A stretch of 48,129 bases of DNA from Bacillus sp. AFS098217 (GTDB taxonomy: Bacteria; Bacillota; Bacilli; Bacillales; Bacillaceae_G): positions 316,675 to 364,803 of the forward strand of contig NZ_NVPR01000032.1 of the NCBI RefSeq assembly GCF_002551815.1, read 5' to 3'. Positions 1-9,538 of this stretch are shown in pieces; positions within the stretch are counted from its first letter, which is position 1, and each line of letters opens with the position of its first letter. The notes beneath the pieces were generated by a model, which saw nothing but the letters and a program-made list of their open reading frames with translations, had not been told where the DNA came from and ran no database searches. The translations under genes were made by a program, and so were the position numbers.

Positions 1-12
1 GAACCTTTTTTA

Positions 13-489
13 TTATTTTACAGAGATAATTTCTACTTGCATTTCTCCACCTGGTGTTTGGATTGCTACCTTTTCACCAATTTGCTTACCTAATAAGCTT
101 TTTGCGATTGGAGAATCGTTAGAAATTCTTCCTTCAAATGGATCTGCTTCTGCGCTACCAACAATTGTGTAAGCTTCTTCATCACCATCTGGTAATTCTT
201 TAAACGTTACTGTTTTACCTAATGCTACAACTGTAGACTCTTCACCATTGTCTTCAATGATAACTGCATTACGGATCATATTTTCTAGTTGTGTAATACG
301 TCCTTCTACGAATGCTTGCTCATCTTTCGCTGCATCATACTCAGAGTTCTCAGAAAGATCGCCGAAGCTACGTGCGATTTTAATACGTTCTACAACTTCT
401 TTACGTTTTACTGTTTTTAATTGCTCAAGCTCGTTTTCTAATTTTTGTTTACCCTCTTGCGTCATAGGGTATGTTTTTTCTGTTGCCAT
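13..489 (-). CDS. greA: Transcription elongation factor GreA
   Basis: GreA binds the secondary channel of RNA polymerase and stimulates cleavage of backtracked RNA so that stalled complexes resume. The 158-residue product has the usual two parts: an N-terminal coiled coil (about 1-75) and a C-terminal FKBP-like domain (about 85-158). The signature [13 protein letters not shown] lies at 43-55, with the acidic tip residues D44 and E47. The reading frame is open 16 codons further upstream, but the ATG at 489 follows a good GGAG site (AAAAGGAGTGG) and gives the family's normal length. It is the last gene of the udk-greA arrangement known from B. subtilis. A terminator-like hairpin and a competing hairpin sit just upstream, suggesting control by attenuation. 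Confidence 0.97.
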   Translation of the reverse strand: MATEKTYPMTQEGKQKLENELEQLKTVKRKEVVERIKIARSFGDLSENSEYDAAKDEQAFVEGRITQLENMIRNAVIIEDNGEESTVVALGKTVTFKELPDGDEEAYTIVGSAEADPFEGRISNDSPIAKSLLGKQIGEKVAIQTPGGEMQVEIISVK

Positions 490-520
490 GTTTTCCACTC
501 CTTTTATATACCAATCCCCC

Positions 521-600
521 AAAAAAGAGGAGTTCAATATGAAAACTCCTCCGCTTTATCCTATAGCGGAGGTTCCTAGTACACATGCACTAGCGGAGTT
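521..600 (-). promoter_or_regulatory. Candidate terminator/antiterminator attenuator in the greA leader
   Basis: Read on the minus strand, GAGGAGTT (544-551) pairs with AACTCCTC (527-534) and is followed by six T residues (521-526), an intrinsic terminator that ends about 30 bases before the greA start codon. A second perfect 8-bp hairpin, CCTCCGCT (565-572) with AGCGGAGG (548-555), shares four bases with the first, so the two cannot form together. A further upstream segment (592-600) can also pair with the AGCGGAG strand. The pairing is seen directly; the switch is inferred. The hairpin could instead be a plain terminator after udk. Confidence 0.6.
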
Positions 601-672
601 GTCACATACAACCCCGTATTTTCCAATTCTTCCTCATATAAAGAAGATATGTATGGAAAGTTCATATAAATA

Positions 673-748
673 TGCCCTCACCTATAGATAGATGAGGTTG
701 GCATGTTTCATTGTATTCGATAGAAAGGGAAAAAATCCCTTCCTATCG
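673..748 (-). repeat. Two hairpins downstream of udk
   Basis: An inverted repeat with 12-13 base arms (718-730 and 736-748) lies 20 bases after the udk stop codon, and a second hairpin (about 673-706, ATGCC paired with GGCAT plus CTCA with TGAG) follows it. Neither has a clear T tract on the minus strand, so they look more like RNA-stabilising or weak terminating structures than strong terminators. Confidence 0.45.
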
Positions 749-767
749 TATATCTTTTACTATGCTA

Positions 768-1406
768 TTACAAATTCACTTTTTCTTCAAGAATTGTTGC
801 GATTTTTGTAACCATAATATCAATTGCAACATGATTTTGTCCACCTTCTGGAATAATAATATCCGCAAATTTCTTAGAAGGCTCAATAAATTGATTATGC
901 ATTGGGCGTACAACATTCACATATTGTTCAATGACAGAATCCATTGTACGACCGCGCTCTTTAATATCGCGTTGCATACGACGTAAAATACGAAGGTCAG
1001 CGTCCGTATCAACAAACACTTTAATATCCATTAGCTCACAAAGACGTGGGTCTTCTAAGATTAGAATCCCTTCTAAAATAACTACATCTTTCGGTTCTAC
1101 TGGAATAATTTCTTCTGAGCGTGTATGCAATGTATAATCATATACGGGCTTCGCAACCGGCTTATATGAAAGCAACTGCTGTAAGTGCTCAATTAGTAAG
1201 TCATTATCAAATGCTAATGGATGATCATAATTTGTTTTTAAACGCTCTTCCATTGGCAAATGGCTTTGATCTTTGTAATAATAATCTTGCTCCAAAATTA
1301 AAATGGAATGACCTTGAAATTGATCAAAAATTGCTTTTGTTACACTTGTTTTACCTGATCCTGAACCACCAGCAATTCCAATTACAACCGGCTTATTCGT
1401 CCCCAT
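768..1406 (-). CDS. udk: Uridine kinase
   Basis: Phosphorylates uridine and cytidine to UMP and CMP in pyrimidine salvage, in the cytoplasm. The 212-residue protein has a P-loop (AGGSGSGKT, residues 12-20) after a short N-terminal strand and matches the length and layout of bacterial Udk. It follows trhP2 after only 17 bases, so it is probably co-transcribed with the tRNA-modification genes upstream. The ribosome-binding site (GAGTGG) is modest. The ATG at 1406 is the only sensible start because it places the P-loop at the usual distance from the N terminus. Confidence 0.96.
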   Translation of the reverse strand: MGTNKPVVIGIAGGSGSGKTSVTKAIFDQFQGHSILILEQDYYYKDQSHLPMEERLKTNYDHPLAFDNDLLIEHLQQLLSYKPVAKPVYDYTLHTRSEEIIPVEPKDVVILEGILILEDPRLCELMDIKVFVDTDADLRILRRMQRDIKERGRTMDSVIEQYVNVVRPMHNQFIEPSKKFADIIIPEGGQNHVAIDIMVTKIATILEEKVNL

Positions 1407-1423
1407 TCAAATACCACTCTTTC

Positions 1424-2704
1424 TTATTGATGTATGCTTTTGCGCATCATGTTGTTCACATACACTGGTTGATCCACTTTGAATTTCACGATTTGCAGCG
1501 GATGTCTCGCTGCATCTAATTCGTTTCCATCCTCATCCCAAATTTTCTCCACCGTTTGTGTAAAGTTTTCTATTTCTGGTCCAAAGAATTCAACTTCATG
1601 GCCAGGTTTGAAGTAATTACGCTGCTCTAACGTCACAATGCCTGTTTCTTCATTATAATCTAACACTAAACCAGCAAAATCATACGTTGTTTTCTTACTA
1701 TGATTTCCATACATTTGTTCTAAGTGCCCAGGAACCCCTTCAAAGAATGCAGGAGCTGTATCACGATTTGCACATTTATCAAGTTCATCTAACCATTCCT
1801 GTTTAAACTCAAAATTATCAGGATCCGCGCAATACGTATCAATTACTTTACGATATACAGTTGCTACTGTTGCTACGTAATGAATAGATTTCATGCGCCC
1901 TTCTACTTTCAAGCTGTCAATTCCAATTTCGATCATTTTCGGAATCGAAAGAATTAGATTTAAATCTTTTGGACTCATTGCAAAATGAGCATCGCCTTCT
2001 TGGAATAAAGGAAGTTCTTCTGCTTCTTTATGTTGTGATACTGTTTGAACTAAATCATAATCCCAGCGACAAGACTGGCAACAACCACCACGGTTAGAGT
2101 CACGTGCTGTCATATGGTTACTTAATGTACATCTTCCAGAGTATGCAATACACATTGCACCGTGGACGAATGCCTCAATTTCAATATCAACATGCTCTTT
2201 AATTTCCTTCATTTCTTCATAGCCGACTTCACGAGCTAATACAAGACGGTGTAATCCTTCTTCCTTCCAGTACTGAGCCGCTTTCCAGTTAGACAATGAT
2301 TGCTGTGTACTTAAATGCACTTCAACAGAAGGTGCTACACGTTTACACGTCTCAATAATAAGAGGATCTGCAACGATAATACCCGTTACACCAGCTTTTT
2401 CAATCCCTCTTAAATATTCTTCTAGCCCATCCATATTTTCGTTATGAGCAAAGATATTTGTTGTTACGTATATTTTTGCACCATATTTCTTTGCAAATTC
2501 TACGCCTTCCGCCATTTCTTCTAGCGTAAAGTTACCTGCATTTGAACGAAGACCAAATTCTTGTCCACCTAAATATACAGCATCTGCACCGTAATGAATA
2601 GCTACTTTTAATTTTTCTAAATTACCTGCAGGGATTAGCAGTTCAGGTTTTTTCACAATAACGCGTTTTCCATCGATTACACGTGAAATTTCTTGTACAG
2701 TCAT
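1424..2704 (-). CDS. trhP2: tRNA 5-hydroxyuridine synthesis protein TrhP2 (YrrO, peptidase U32 family)
   Basis: Member of the U32 'collagenase-like' family. In B. subtilis YrrN and YrrO are the TrhP1/TrhP2 pair needed for prephenate-dependent hydroxylation of wobble uridine (ho5U34) in tRNA. The 426-residue protein has a TIM-barrel-like N-terminal half and the U32 signature around HGAMC-IAYSGRC (181-192). Cysteines C185, C192, C208 and C212 (C209 is adjacent) form the cluster expected to hold an iron-sulfur centre. A strong AGGAGGG site precedes the ATG, and 17 bases separate it from the TrhP1 stop. Older databases call it a collagenase or protease; the neighbouring methyltransferase makes the tRNA role far more likely. 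Confidence 0.92.
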   Translation of the reverse strand: MTVQEISRVIDGKRVIVKKPELLIPAGNLEKLKVAIHYGADAVYLGGQEFGLRSNAGNFTLEEMAEGVEFAKKYGAKIYVTTNIFAHNENMDGLEEYLRGIEKAGVTGIIVADPLIIETCKRVAPSVEVHLSTQQSLSNWKAAQYWKEEGLHRLVLAREVGYEEMKEIKEHVDIEIEAFVHGAMCIAYSGRCTLSNHMTARDSNRGGCCQSCRWDYDLVQTVSQHKEAEELPLFQEGDAHFAMSPKDLNLILSIPKMIEIGIDSLKVEGRMKSIHYVATVATVYRKVIDTYCADPDNFEFKQEWLDELDKCANRDTAPAFFEGVPGHLEQMYGNHSKKTTYDFAGLVLDYNEETGIVTLEQRNYFKPGHEVEFFGPEIENFTQTVEKIWDEDGNELDAARHPLQIVKFKVDQPVYVNNMMRKSIHQ

Positions 2705-2721
2705 ATCCTACACCCTCCTCT

Positions 2722-3651
2722 TTAGTAAACCGTTTCTTTAAAGAAGAATCCAGTATCTAACCGACGATTCACCGGTTGGATTTCTTCAATTTCTTTATAT
2801 AAATCGTCTTTCACGTCATAATACGCATCACGATCTTCTACACATAAATCAATTGCCTTACGATATTTCTTTGTCACTTCAATAATGTACTCAGAGTTTT
2901 TTAGCACACCATCAATTTTCAAGCTATCAATTTCAGCATCAATCAGTTCATCTAACTCATCAATGAAACAAATATCATTTGGACTCATAATATGAGTACC
3001 ATTTTCATCTTCATAAATTGGATATTTATTATTACGTTCCGGATCATGTAAGAACATATTTTCTTCATATTTTTTCTTTTCAATTTCCAGATTACGATCT
3101 TGATACTCAAAATAGTTTCCTACTAATGAACGTTTCGATTGGAACATACATGTCATACCGTGAATTTGTACTTCCAGCTCCACTTCAGCTTTCTCTTTTA
3201 ATTCAACAATTTCATCTAAGCTTAATTCACGTGCGAGCACAGCACGTTTTGCACCTTTGCGTCCCCAGTAGTTACATGTAAACCAGTTCGTTGCTGTTGT
3301 TTCCGTATTCCAATGCATTTTCATATTTGGTGCAACCTCACGCACCGTCATTAATACAGCTGGATCTCCAAATACAACTGCATCTACGTTTACTTCTTGT
3401 AAAAATGAAACGTAAGCTTTTAATTCTTCTACTTTGTCGTTATGGAACATAGCGTTCATCGCTACGTATACTTTCATACCATTTTCATGTGCAATCTTTA
3501 CAGCTTGTTTCACATCATCACGTGAGAACTCCCCTGCTAAACGTAAGCCAAACTGTTGTTCACCAATCATCACTGCATCTGCACCTGCTTTTGCAAGTGG
3601 TTCGATATCCGCCACATTTCTTGGCGTTACTAACAACTCAGGTTTTTTCAT
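2722..3651 (-). CDS. trhP1: tRNA 5-hydroxyuridine synthesis protein TrhP1 (YrrN, peptidase U32 family)
   Basis: Shorter partner of TrhP2 (309 residues), corresponding to B. subtilis YrrN. The U32 core is present (GADAVMIGEQQFGLR at 23-37, IHGMTC at 163-168). The equivalent of the second cluster cysteine is replaced by QSKRS, and the later cysteine-rich segment is missing. Only C168 of the cluster remains, so the subunit probably does not bind the same cofactor as TrhP2 by itself. A GAAAGGGTGA site precedes the ATG. The gap to the TrhP2 start is 17 bases and to the upstream methyltransferase stop 6 bases, so the three are clearly an operon. Confidence 0.9.
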   Translation of the reverse strand: MKKPELLVTPRNVADIEPLAKAGADAVMIGEQQFGLRLAGEFSRDDVKQAVKIAHENGMKVYVAMNAMFHNDKVEELKAYVSFLQEVNVDAVVFGDPAVLMTVREVAPNMKMHWNTETTATNWFTCNYWGRKGAKRAVLARELSLDEIVELKEKAEVELEVQIHGMTCMFQSKRSLVGNYFEYQDRNLEIEKKKYEENMFLHDPERNNKYPIYEDENGTHIMSPNDICFIDELDELIDAEIDSLKIDGVLKNSEYIIEVTKKYRKAIDLCVEDRDAYYDVKDDLYKEIEEIQPVNRRLDTGFFFKETVY

Positions 3652-3657
3652 TGTATG

Positions 3658-4299
3658 TCACCCTTTCTTTTTACTCACTGCTACTCCGTCACCAATTGGG
3701 AAAATGGTTGTATCATATCCTTCATGATTCATGAGCCACTCGTTATACGTTTTAATTCGTCTAATTAAACCGCGTGTACGTCTATTTTCAATGTGTTCCT
3801 TTGTCGTCACAAGACCGTGATATAGTACATTATCTGAAATAATGACACCACCAGGATTTAATAACGGTTCATACAAGTCAAAAAAGCGACGATATTGCCC
3901 TTTTGCAGCATCAATAAAAATAACATCAAATGTTCCATGTTCTTTTACTTGTTCACCTGTTTCTAATGCGTCACCATAAATAACGGAAATACGCTCGTTC
4001 ACAGGAGAACGCTCTATATATTCAAGTGCTTTTTCATATCGATCGCCATTGCGTTCTACTGTTACAATACGCGAATTTGGAATAGATTGCATCATACGAA
4101 TACTGGAATAACCGATTGCTGTCCCAAGCTCTAATATGCTTGTCGGTCCAATTAAACGTAAAAATTGCAACATAAATTCCATTCCAAGACGATCCATAAT
4201 CGGCACATGATGTTCACTTGCATACTCTTCCATTTCAAGAATCAGTTTATCTTTTGGATCAATAAATGATAATAGGTACTCGTTAACTGCATCCTCCAT
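3658..4299 (-). CDS. trmR: tRNA 5-hydroxyuridine methyltransferase TrmR (YrrM)
   Basis: SAM-dependent O-methyltransferase of the catechol-OMT-like family 3. B. subtilis TrmR (YrrM) converts ho5U34 to mo5U34 in tRNA, the step after TrhP1/TrhP2. The 213-residue protein shows the SAM-binding motif ELGTAIGYS (57-65), an acidic residue E82 at the end of strand 2, the metal/substrate motif FIDAAKGQY (128-136) and the D156-N157 pair. The start has a strong AAGGAGG site. Its position directly before the two TrhP genes supports assignment to tRNA rather than to a small-molecule catechol. Confidence 0.9.
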   Translation of the reverse strand: MEDAVNEYLLSFIDPKDKLILEMEEYASEHHVPIMDRLGMEFMLQFLRLIGPTSILELGTAIGYSSIRMMQSIPNSRIVTVERNGDRYEKALEYIERSPVNERISVIYGDALETGEQVKEHGTFDVIFIDAAKGQYRRFFDLYEPLLNPGGVIISDNVLYHGLVTTKEHIENRRTRGLIRRIKTYNEWLMNHEGYDTTIFPIGDGVAVSKKKG

Positions 4300-4379
4300 A
4301 AATGGTCCTCCTTATTTACATGGAGAAGTGCCTCTATGACGTGTCAGTCTTTGTCTTTTCACACATAGAATGCAATAAA

Positions 4380-4412
4380 AATACAAGCCAGCTTTACCCT
4401 TAGCTTGTACGT
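4380..4412 (-). repeat. Hairpin in the mltG-trmR interval
   Basis: On the minus strand ACAAGC pairs with GCTTGT around a GC-containing inner segment and is followed by ATTTTTATT. It lies about 80 bases before the trmR start and after the strong mltG terminator, so it could be a weak second terminator or an attenuator for the trmR operon. No riboswitch family is recognised. Confidence 0.35.
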
Positions 4413-4471
4413 CCCGTTTTGATATTAAAAACGATTCTTCTGCCAGTTTTTAACCCGATATATTTTACCAC

Positions 4472-4508
4472 AAAAAAGAGGGATATGCGACCCTTTTCGC
4501 TCTCCCTC
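4472..4508 (-). terminator. Intrinsic terminator after mltG
   Basis: The minus strand reads GAGGGA (4503-4508), a loop with further GC pairing, TCCCTC (4478-4483) and six T residues (4472-4477). It starts 7 bases after the mltG stop codon. Confidence 0.8.
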
Positions 4509-4514
4509 CTATTT

Positions 4515-5585
4515 TCATTTCTTTTGTGTAATATATTTTTGTTTTAATGCATTGTGCTCTTCTAACGTTTTCGCATAATACACTTCACCATTTGGTGCTG
4601 CTAAGAAATAATAATAATCAGTTTGTGCAGGCTCTAACGCTGCTTCTATAGAACGCTTACTAGAATTCGCAATGGGTCCAACAGGTAATCCTTTTACAAC
4701 ATACGTATTATACGGTGAATTTACTTTTAAATCCTCATATAATACACGTTCTTTATGCTTTCCAAGCGCATATAATACCGTCGGATCTGTTTGCAGTGGC
4801 ATTCCCTTAGCTAAGCGATTATAAAAGACGCTAGAGATCTTTTGACGGTCTGTATACCCAGTCGCCTCTTCCTCAATTAAAGAAGATAGTGTTAAGAGCT
4901 GATGAACGTCCAACTCCTTTTCTTTCATTTTCGCCTCATTTTGAACAATGAGCGCATTTGTTTTCTCAAGCATCGGCGTCACAATTTCTTCCAAGGTTGT
5001 ATCTTTTTTATAGAAAGAATATGTCGCTGGATATAAATAGCCCTCTAACGGATATTTAATGTTGCTATCAAAAATCTTGTTCGTCAATAATACCGGATAC
5101 TTTTGTTGCATCTTTTGAACAAACGCCTTATCGTTTAATTGACGCACAACATCATCTTTATTCCACTTCAATTCCTTCGCAATCATATCTGCAATTTCAA
5201 CAACTTGTGCACCCTCTTTAACCGTCAGTTTATAGGCAACTGGACGATGCACATTACCCGATGACATTTGTTCCATTACATCATCTACATTCATTGACGA
5301 ATTTAATAAATATGTACCCGCCTGTAATTTTTTAGATTTTACTTTTGCATAAAAACTAAATACTGTACCATTTTTAATAGCACCTTTTCCCTCTAAAATT
5401 TCTCCGATTTGACTTGTAGATGAACCCTTTGGAATCTCGACTTCAATTTCTTTTTTATTTCCGCTATCAACTGGTTTTAATGCAGATAAAATATACGCAT
5501 AGATTGACACGCAGACTACAATTAGTGCAATAACTGTTATGAAAAGGGCGCGTCTACGCTTCTTCTTCACTTGATTCTCTATCAA
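4515..5585 (-). CDS. mltG: Endolytic murein transglycosylase MltG (YrrL/YceG)
   Basis: Membrane-anchored lytic transglycosylase that cuts nascent glycan strands and thereby sets peptidoglycan chain ends. The 356-residue protein has a basic N terminus (KKKRRR), one membrane helix (about 13-34) and an external YceG domain. The catalytic glutamate is E238 in SSLIEEEA. NRLAKGMPLQTDPTVLYALG (256-275) is typical of the family. The start codon is TTG at 5585, chosen because AAGGAGG lies 9 bases upstream and no ATG is available. A terminator follows immediately, so transcription into trmR would need its own promoter or readthrough. Confidence 0.95.
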   Translation of the reverse strand: MIENQVKKKRRRALFITVIALIVVCVSIYAYILSALKPVDSGNKKEIEVEIPKGSSTSQIGEILEGKGAIKNGTVFSFYAKVKSKKLQAGTYLLNSSMNVDDVMEQMSSGNVHRPVAYKLTVKEGAQVVEIADMIAKELKWNKDDVVRQLNDKAFVQKMQQKYPVLLTNKIFDSNIKYPLEGYLYPATYSFYKKDTTLEEIVTPMLEKTNALIVQNEAKMKEKELDVHQLLTLSSLIEEEATGYTDRQKISSVFYNRLAKGMPLQTDPTVLYALGKHKERVLYEDLKVNSPYNTYVVKGLPVGPIANSSKRSIEAALEPAQTDYYYFLAAPNGEVYYAKTLEEHNALKQKYITQKK

Positions 5586-5763
5586 AGTTCTTCCTCCTTA
5601 TTCCATTGTAGACCATATGTACTTCCTCTATACAATGCTCTACAAAACCAAAGCAAAGCTCATGCATTTGCAGATCGTTTTTTATTTAATACAATCCGTC
5701 TTATTATACTATAAATAATTATGTGGTTTCGACAAAAATATCTGTCATTTTACAAATGAATAC

Positions 5764-5793
5764 AAAAAAAGATGGGCTGTCATACAGCCCATC
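5764..5793 (-). terminator. Intrinsic terminator of the alaS-ireB-ruvX-yrzB operon
   Basis: A perfect 10-bp stem (5771-5780 with 5784-5793) is followed on the minus strand by seven T residues (5764-5770). It lies 10 bases after the yrzB stop codon. Confidence 0.9.
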
Positions 5794-5803
5794 TCTTCAT
5801 AAA

Positions 5804-6088
5804 TTATTCTTCGCCATCTTCTTCTGCAGCAAGAGTGTTAAACATTTCTTGTACCATTTCCCACTCTTCTTCAGATTCGATTGGAAGCAATGTTCCACCA
5901 GATTCATCTTCGCTTTGCTCATATGCCATTGCATCGTAAATTGGGTCTCCATCTTCGTCAACTTCACCAATTGGGGAGAAGACTACATATGATTTATTCC
6001 CGAATTTCTCAGCATCGAAAGTGAAAATAATTTCACATAAATGCTCGTTTCCTTTTTCGTCTACAATTGTAATTTGATTTTCTTCCAT
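5804..6088 (-). CDS. DUF1292 family protein (YrzB-like)
   Basis: Small acidic cytoplasmic protein of 94 residues from the DUF1292 family, whose biochemical function is unknown. The N-terminal ITIVDEKGNEHLCEIIFTF and the central YVVFSPIG segments are typical, and the C terminus is glutamate-rich. The frame continues to a GTG at 6097, but that codon lies inside the Shine-Dalgarno sequence (GAGGTG), so the ATG at 6088 is the real start. It is the last gene of the alaS operon, 12 bases after ruvX, an arrangement conserved in bacilli. Confidence 0.88.
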   Translation of the reverse strand: MEENQITIVDEKGNEHLCEIIFTFDAEKFGNKSYVVFSPIGEVDEDGDPIYDAMAYEQSEDESGGTLLPIESEEEWEMVQEMFNTLAAEEDGEE

Positions 6089-6100
6089 TCTGGTCACCTC

Positions 6101-6514
6101 TTATTTGCTATCTAAATATCCTTGTAAAATCACGACTGCAGCCATCTTATCAATGACTTGCTTTCGTTTTTTTCGGCTAACATCAGCCGAAATAAGAAGA
6201 CGCTCCGCCGCCATTGTTGACAAACGCTCGTCCCATAGTAAAACTTCCAATTGCAACAGTTCACGTAAACTTTGAGCATATCGCTGACATGCTTCGCCAC
6301 GCGGACCAATCGTACCATTCATATTCTTTGGCAATCCTACTACTATCTTGTCCACATTGTACTGTTTTACTAACTCAGACACCCGATCAAAACCAAAAAT
6401 TTCTCGTTCTTCATTGATTTTAATCGTTTCTAAGCCCTGTGCCGTCCAGCCCATTTCGTCGCTAATTGCAACACCGACTGTTTTTGTACCAACATCTAAA
6501 CCTAATATCCGCAT
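6101..6514 (-). CDS. ruvX: RuvX/YqgF family RNase H-fold nuclease (YrrK)
   Basis: Putative pre-16S rRNA processing nuclease or Holliday junction resolvase homologue. The 137-residue protein has the RNase H-like fold signature [15 protein letters not shown] (5-19) with catalytic D7, then [15 protein letters not shown] and [14 protein letters not shown]. The family has been proposed to act either in 16S rRNA 5'-end maturation or in recombination, and the sequence cannot decide between them. It starts 3 bases after the ireB stop with an AGGAGT site, so it is translated from the alaS-ireB-ruvX-yrzB mRNA. Confidence 0.93.
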   Translation of the reverse strand: MRILGLDVGTKTVGVAISDEMGWTAQGLETIKINEEREIFGFDRVSELVKQYNVDKIVVGLPKNMNGTIGPRGEACQRYAQSLRELLQLEVLLWDERLSTMAAERLLISADVSRKKRKQVIDKMAAVVILQGYLDSK

Positions 6515-6517
6515 AAA

Positions 6518-6784
6518 CTACTCCTCATGATGTTGTTTCAAATAAGACTTCACAAGCTCTTCAATTAACTCATCACGTTCAAGCTTGCGAATAATGCTTC
6601 GTGCATCTTTATGACGGGGTATGTATGCTGGATCTCCACTTAATAAATAACCGACAATTTGATTAATCGGATTATAGCCTTTTTCTTGAAGTGCATCATA
6701 CACAGTTAAAAGTACATCGTTTACATGGACACTCTGTTTTTCATCTTGAATGCTAAACTTCATTGTTTTATCAAAACCGTCCAT
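6518..6784 (-). CDS. IreB family regulatory phosphoprotein (DUF965, YrzL)
   Basis: Small protein of 88 residues from the DUF965/IreB family. In Enterococcus faecalis IreB is phosphorylated near its N terminus by the PASTA kinase IreK and tunes cephalosporin tolerance. This copy has one threonine in the corresponding region (T7). Conserved stretches such as [20 protein letters not shown] and [15 protein letters not shown] are present. The ORF extends to a GTG at 6793 that is part of the GAGGTG ribosome site, so ATG at 6784 is the start. Whether the Bacillus protein acts in a Ser/Thr kinase circuit is inference. Confidence 0.9.
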   Translation of the reverse strand: MDGFDKTMKFSIQDEKQSVHVNDVLLTVYDALQEKGYNPINQIVGYLLSGDPAYIPRHKDARSIIRKLERDELIEELVKSYLKQHHEE

Positions 6785-6862
6785 TTTAAGCACCTCACTT
6801 ATAAGTAGTAAGTATAGGGAGAAGACTTTCTCCTCTCCCTACTATTGTACACTACTATCTCT

Positions 6863-9505
6863 TTATTTTGAAACAGATTTAACGTACTCTTCTACAAATG
6901 CTAAAGCTTCATCCACTTGTGCCGGGTTTTTACCACCTGCTTGAGCCATATCAGGACGGCCTCCACCGCCACCGCCACAGCGAGAAGCAACTTCTTTCAC
7001 AAGTTTACCTGCATGGTAGCCTTGGTTGATTAAATCTTTCGTTACACCTGCTAGGATATTCACTTTATCATCATTTACAGCTGCTAATACAACAACTGCA
7101 GACTCTAATTTGTTTTTCAGGTCATCCATCATTGTACGTAAGTTGTTCATATCTGCAACATTTACTTTTGTTGCTAATACATTAACCCCGTCAACTGTAA
7201 GAACTGAATCTGTTAAATTTCCAGCTTCAATGTTGCTTAATTTAGCAGCAAGAGATTCGTTCTCTTTTTGAAGTTGTTTCACTTCAGCAAACAGGCCGTC
7301 TACTCTTGTTAAAATATCTTTCGGATTTGTTTTCATTTTACCAGCAGCTTCTTTTAATAAACCTACTTGATCATTCATTAATTCGTATGCTGATTTTCCA
7401 GTTACTGCCTCAATACGACGCGTTCCTGCTCCGATACCAGACTCAGCAACAATTTTGAAAATACCGATAGATGCTGTGTTATCAACATGGCAACCGCCAC
7501 AAAGCTCTAGGCTGTAATCACCTACTTGGACAACGCGTACAACGTCTCCGTATTTTTCACCGAATAATGCCATTGCACCCATTTCTTTTGCTTCTTCGAT
7601 TGCTTTTTGAGAAATCTCAACATCAATACTTTCCCAAATTTTTTCGTTTACAATACGCTCAATTTTTTCTAATTCGTCAGCTTGTACTTGACCGAAGTGA
7701 GAGAAGTCAAAGCGTAAACGTTCTGAAGTTACAAGAGAACCTGCTTGGTTAACATGTGTTCCAAGTACATCCTTCAGTGCTTGGTGTAAAATATGCGTTG
7801 CTGTATGATTTTTCACAACACTGCTACGGTTTTTCATATCGATAATAGCTTTTACAGCTACTTCTTTCGTTAATGTACCTTCTTCTACAACAACTTTGTG
7901 TAAGTTTTGACCATTTGGTGCTTTTTGTACGTCTTTTACAAGAACTTTCACACCGTCAGCAAGAAGGTAACCACGGTCTGCAATTTGTCCGCCGCTCTCA
8001 GCATAGAATGGTGTTACATCAAGCATTAATTGTCCTTCTTCACCTGCTTGTAGGCTATCTGTGTACTCGCCATTTTTCACAAGGGCAACAACGTTACTTT
8101 CTGTCGCAACTGTACCGTAACCAACGAACTCGCTTGCTACTTTAATTTCTCCAAGTACCCCGCCTTGAACTTGCATAGAATCAACGTCTTGACGAGCAGC
8201 ACGTGCACGTTCACGTTGTTTTTCCATCTCTGCTTCAAAACCTGCATGATCAACTGTCATACCAGCTTCTTCTGCATATTCTTCTGTTAATTCAATCGGG
8301 AAGCCATATGTGTCATATAGACGGAACGCATCTGCTCCAGAAATAACAGTTGTTTTTTCTTCTTTCGCTTTTGCAATTACTTCTGCTAAGATTGCTTCTC
8401 CATCATGAAGTGTTTCATGGAAACGCTCTTCTTCGTTTTTCACAACGCGTGCGATAAAGTCTTTCTTTTCAAGAACTTCTGGGTAGAAGTCTTTCATTAC
8501 TTCTCCAACAACCGGTACTAATTCATACATGAATGGGCGGTTGATGTTTAATTTCTTCGCATAACGAACAGCGCGGCGTAATAAACGACGTAATACATAA
8601 CCACGGCCTTCGTTAGAAGGAAGCGCACCGTCACCAACAGCAAATGTTACTGTACGAATATGGTCAGCGATTACTTTAAACGCCATATCTTTTTCTACAT
8701 CGCCACCGCGATATTTTTCACCAGAGATTGATTCGGTTGCACCAATCATTGGCATGAACAGGTCTGTATCAAAGTTTGTAGGTACATCTTGAACGATAGA
8801 TGTCATACGCTCTAGACCCATCCCTGTATCGATGTTTTTCTTCGGCAGTGGCGTATATGAACCATCTGGGTTATGGTTAAATTGTGAGAATACAAGGTTC
8901 CATACTTCTAAGTAACGCTCGTTTTCGCCGCCCGGATATAATTCTGGGTCGCTAAAGTCGTTACCGTAAGCTTCACCTCTGTCATAGAAAATTTCTGTGT
9001 TCGGTCCACTTGGGCCTTCACCGATATCCCAGAAGTTTTCTTCTAAGCGAATGATGCGTTCTTTCGGAACACCCATTTTCTCATTCCAAATTGTAAATGC
9101 TTCTTCATCTTCTGGATGAATTGTAACAGATAGTAATTCTTTATCGAATCCAATCCATTTGTCGCTTGTTAAAAACTCCCAAGCCCATGTGATTGCTTCT
9201 TCTTTAAAGTAGTCGCCAATTGAGAAGTTCCCTAGCATTTCAAAGAATGTATGGTGACGAGCTGTTTTCCCAACGTTTTCAATATCGTTTGTACGAATTG
9301 ATTTTTGTGCATTTGTAATACGTGGGTTTTGCGGGATTACACGGCCATCAAAGTATTTCTTTAATGTCGCTACACCACTGTTAATCCATAAAAGAGATGG
9401 ATCCTCGTGTGGAACTAATGATGCACTTGGTTCAATTGCATGCCCTTTCTCCTCAAAAAAGTCTAAAAACATTTGACGAATTTGTGCGCCTGTTAATTGT
9501 TTCAT
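6863..9505 (-). CDS. alaS: Alanine-tRNA ligase
   Basis: Charges tRNA-Ala; class II synthetase of 880 residues, the full family length. Order: catalytic domain (1 to about 240, including [20 protein letters not shown]), tRNA-recognition helices, editing domain with the zinc-ligand motif HTATH (567-571) and the later ELCGGCH motif, and a C-terminal DHHA1-type domain with the glycine-rich [15 protein letters not shown] segment. A purine-rich AAGGAGG site precedes the ATG. Expression is predicted to be controlled by the T-box leader immediately upstream, which responds to uncharged tRNA. It heads the operon continuing into ireB, ruvX and yrzB. Confidence 0.98.
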   Translation of the reverse strand: MKQLTGAQIRQMFLDFFEEKGHAIEPSASLVPHEDPSLLWINSGVATLKKYFDGRVIPQNPRITNAQKSIRTNDIENVGKTARHHTFFEMLGNFSIGDYFKEEAITWAWEFLTSDKWIGFDKELLSVTIHPEDEEAFTIWNEKMGVPKERIIRLEENFWDIGEGPSGPNTEIFYDRGEAYGNDFSDPELYPGGENERYLEVWNLVFSQFNHNPDGSYTPLPKKNIDTGMGLERMTSIVQDVPTNFDTDLFMPMIGATESISGEKYRGGDVEKDMAFKVIADHIRTVTFAVGDGALPSNEGRGYVLRRLLRRAVRYAKKLNINRPFMYELVPVVGEVMKDFYPEVLEKKDFIARVVKNEEERFHETLHDGEAILAEVIAKAKEEKTTVISGADAFRLYDTYGFPIELTEEYAEEAGMTVDHAGFEAEMEKQRERARAARQDVDSMQVQGGVLGEIKVASEFVGYGTVATESNVVALVKNGEYTDSLQAGEEGQLMLDVTPFYAESGGQIADRGYLLADGVKVLVKDVQKAPNGQNLHKVVVEEGTLTKEVAVKAIIDMKNRSSVVKNHTATHILHQALKDVLGTHVNQAGSLVTSERLRFDFSHFGQVQADELEKIERIVNEKIWESIDVEISQKAIEEAKEMGAMALFGEKYGDVVRVVQVGDYSLELCGGCHVDNTASIGIFKIVAESGIGAGTRRIEAVTGKSAYELMNDQVGLLKEAAGKMKTNPKDILTRVDGLFAEVKQLQKENESLAAKLSNIEAGNLTDSVLTVDGVNVLATKVNVADMNNLRTMMDDLKNKLESAVVVLAAVNDDKVNILAGVTKDLINQGYHAGKLVKEVASRCGGGGGGRPDMAQAGGKNPAQVDEALAFVEEYVKSVSK

Positions 9506-9538
9506 CTATATTTCCTCCTTTAAGAAATTCCATAAAAA

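Noticed and set aside
248-691. Plus-strand ORF of 147 codons over greA
   Set aside because: It is antisense to the clearly coding greA, runs through the hairpin-rich greA leader and has no ribosome site.
1424-3651. Annotation of the U32 proteins as collagenases or secreted proteases
   Set aside because: There is no signal peptide, and their operon contains the TrmR methyltransferase that uses the product of the tRNA hydroxylation pathway.
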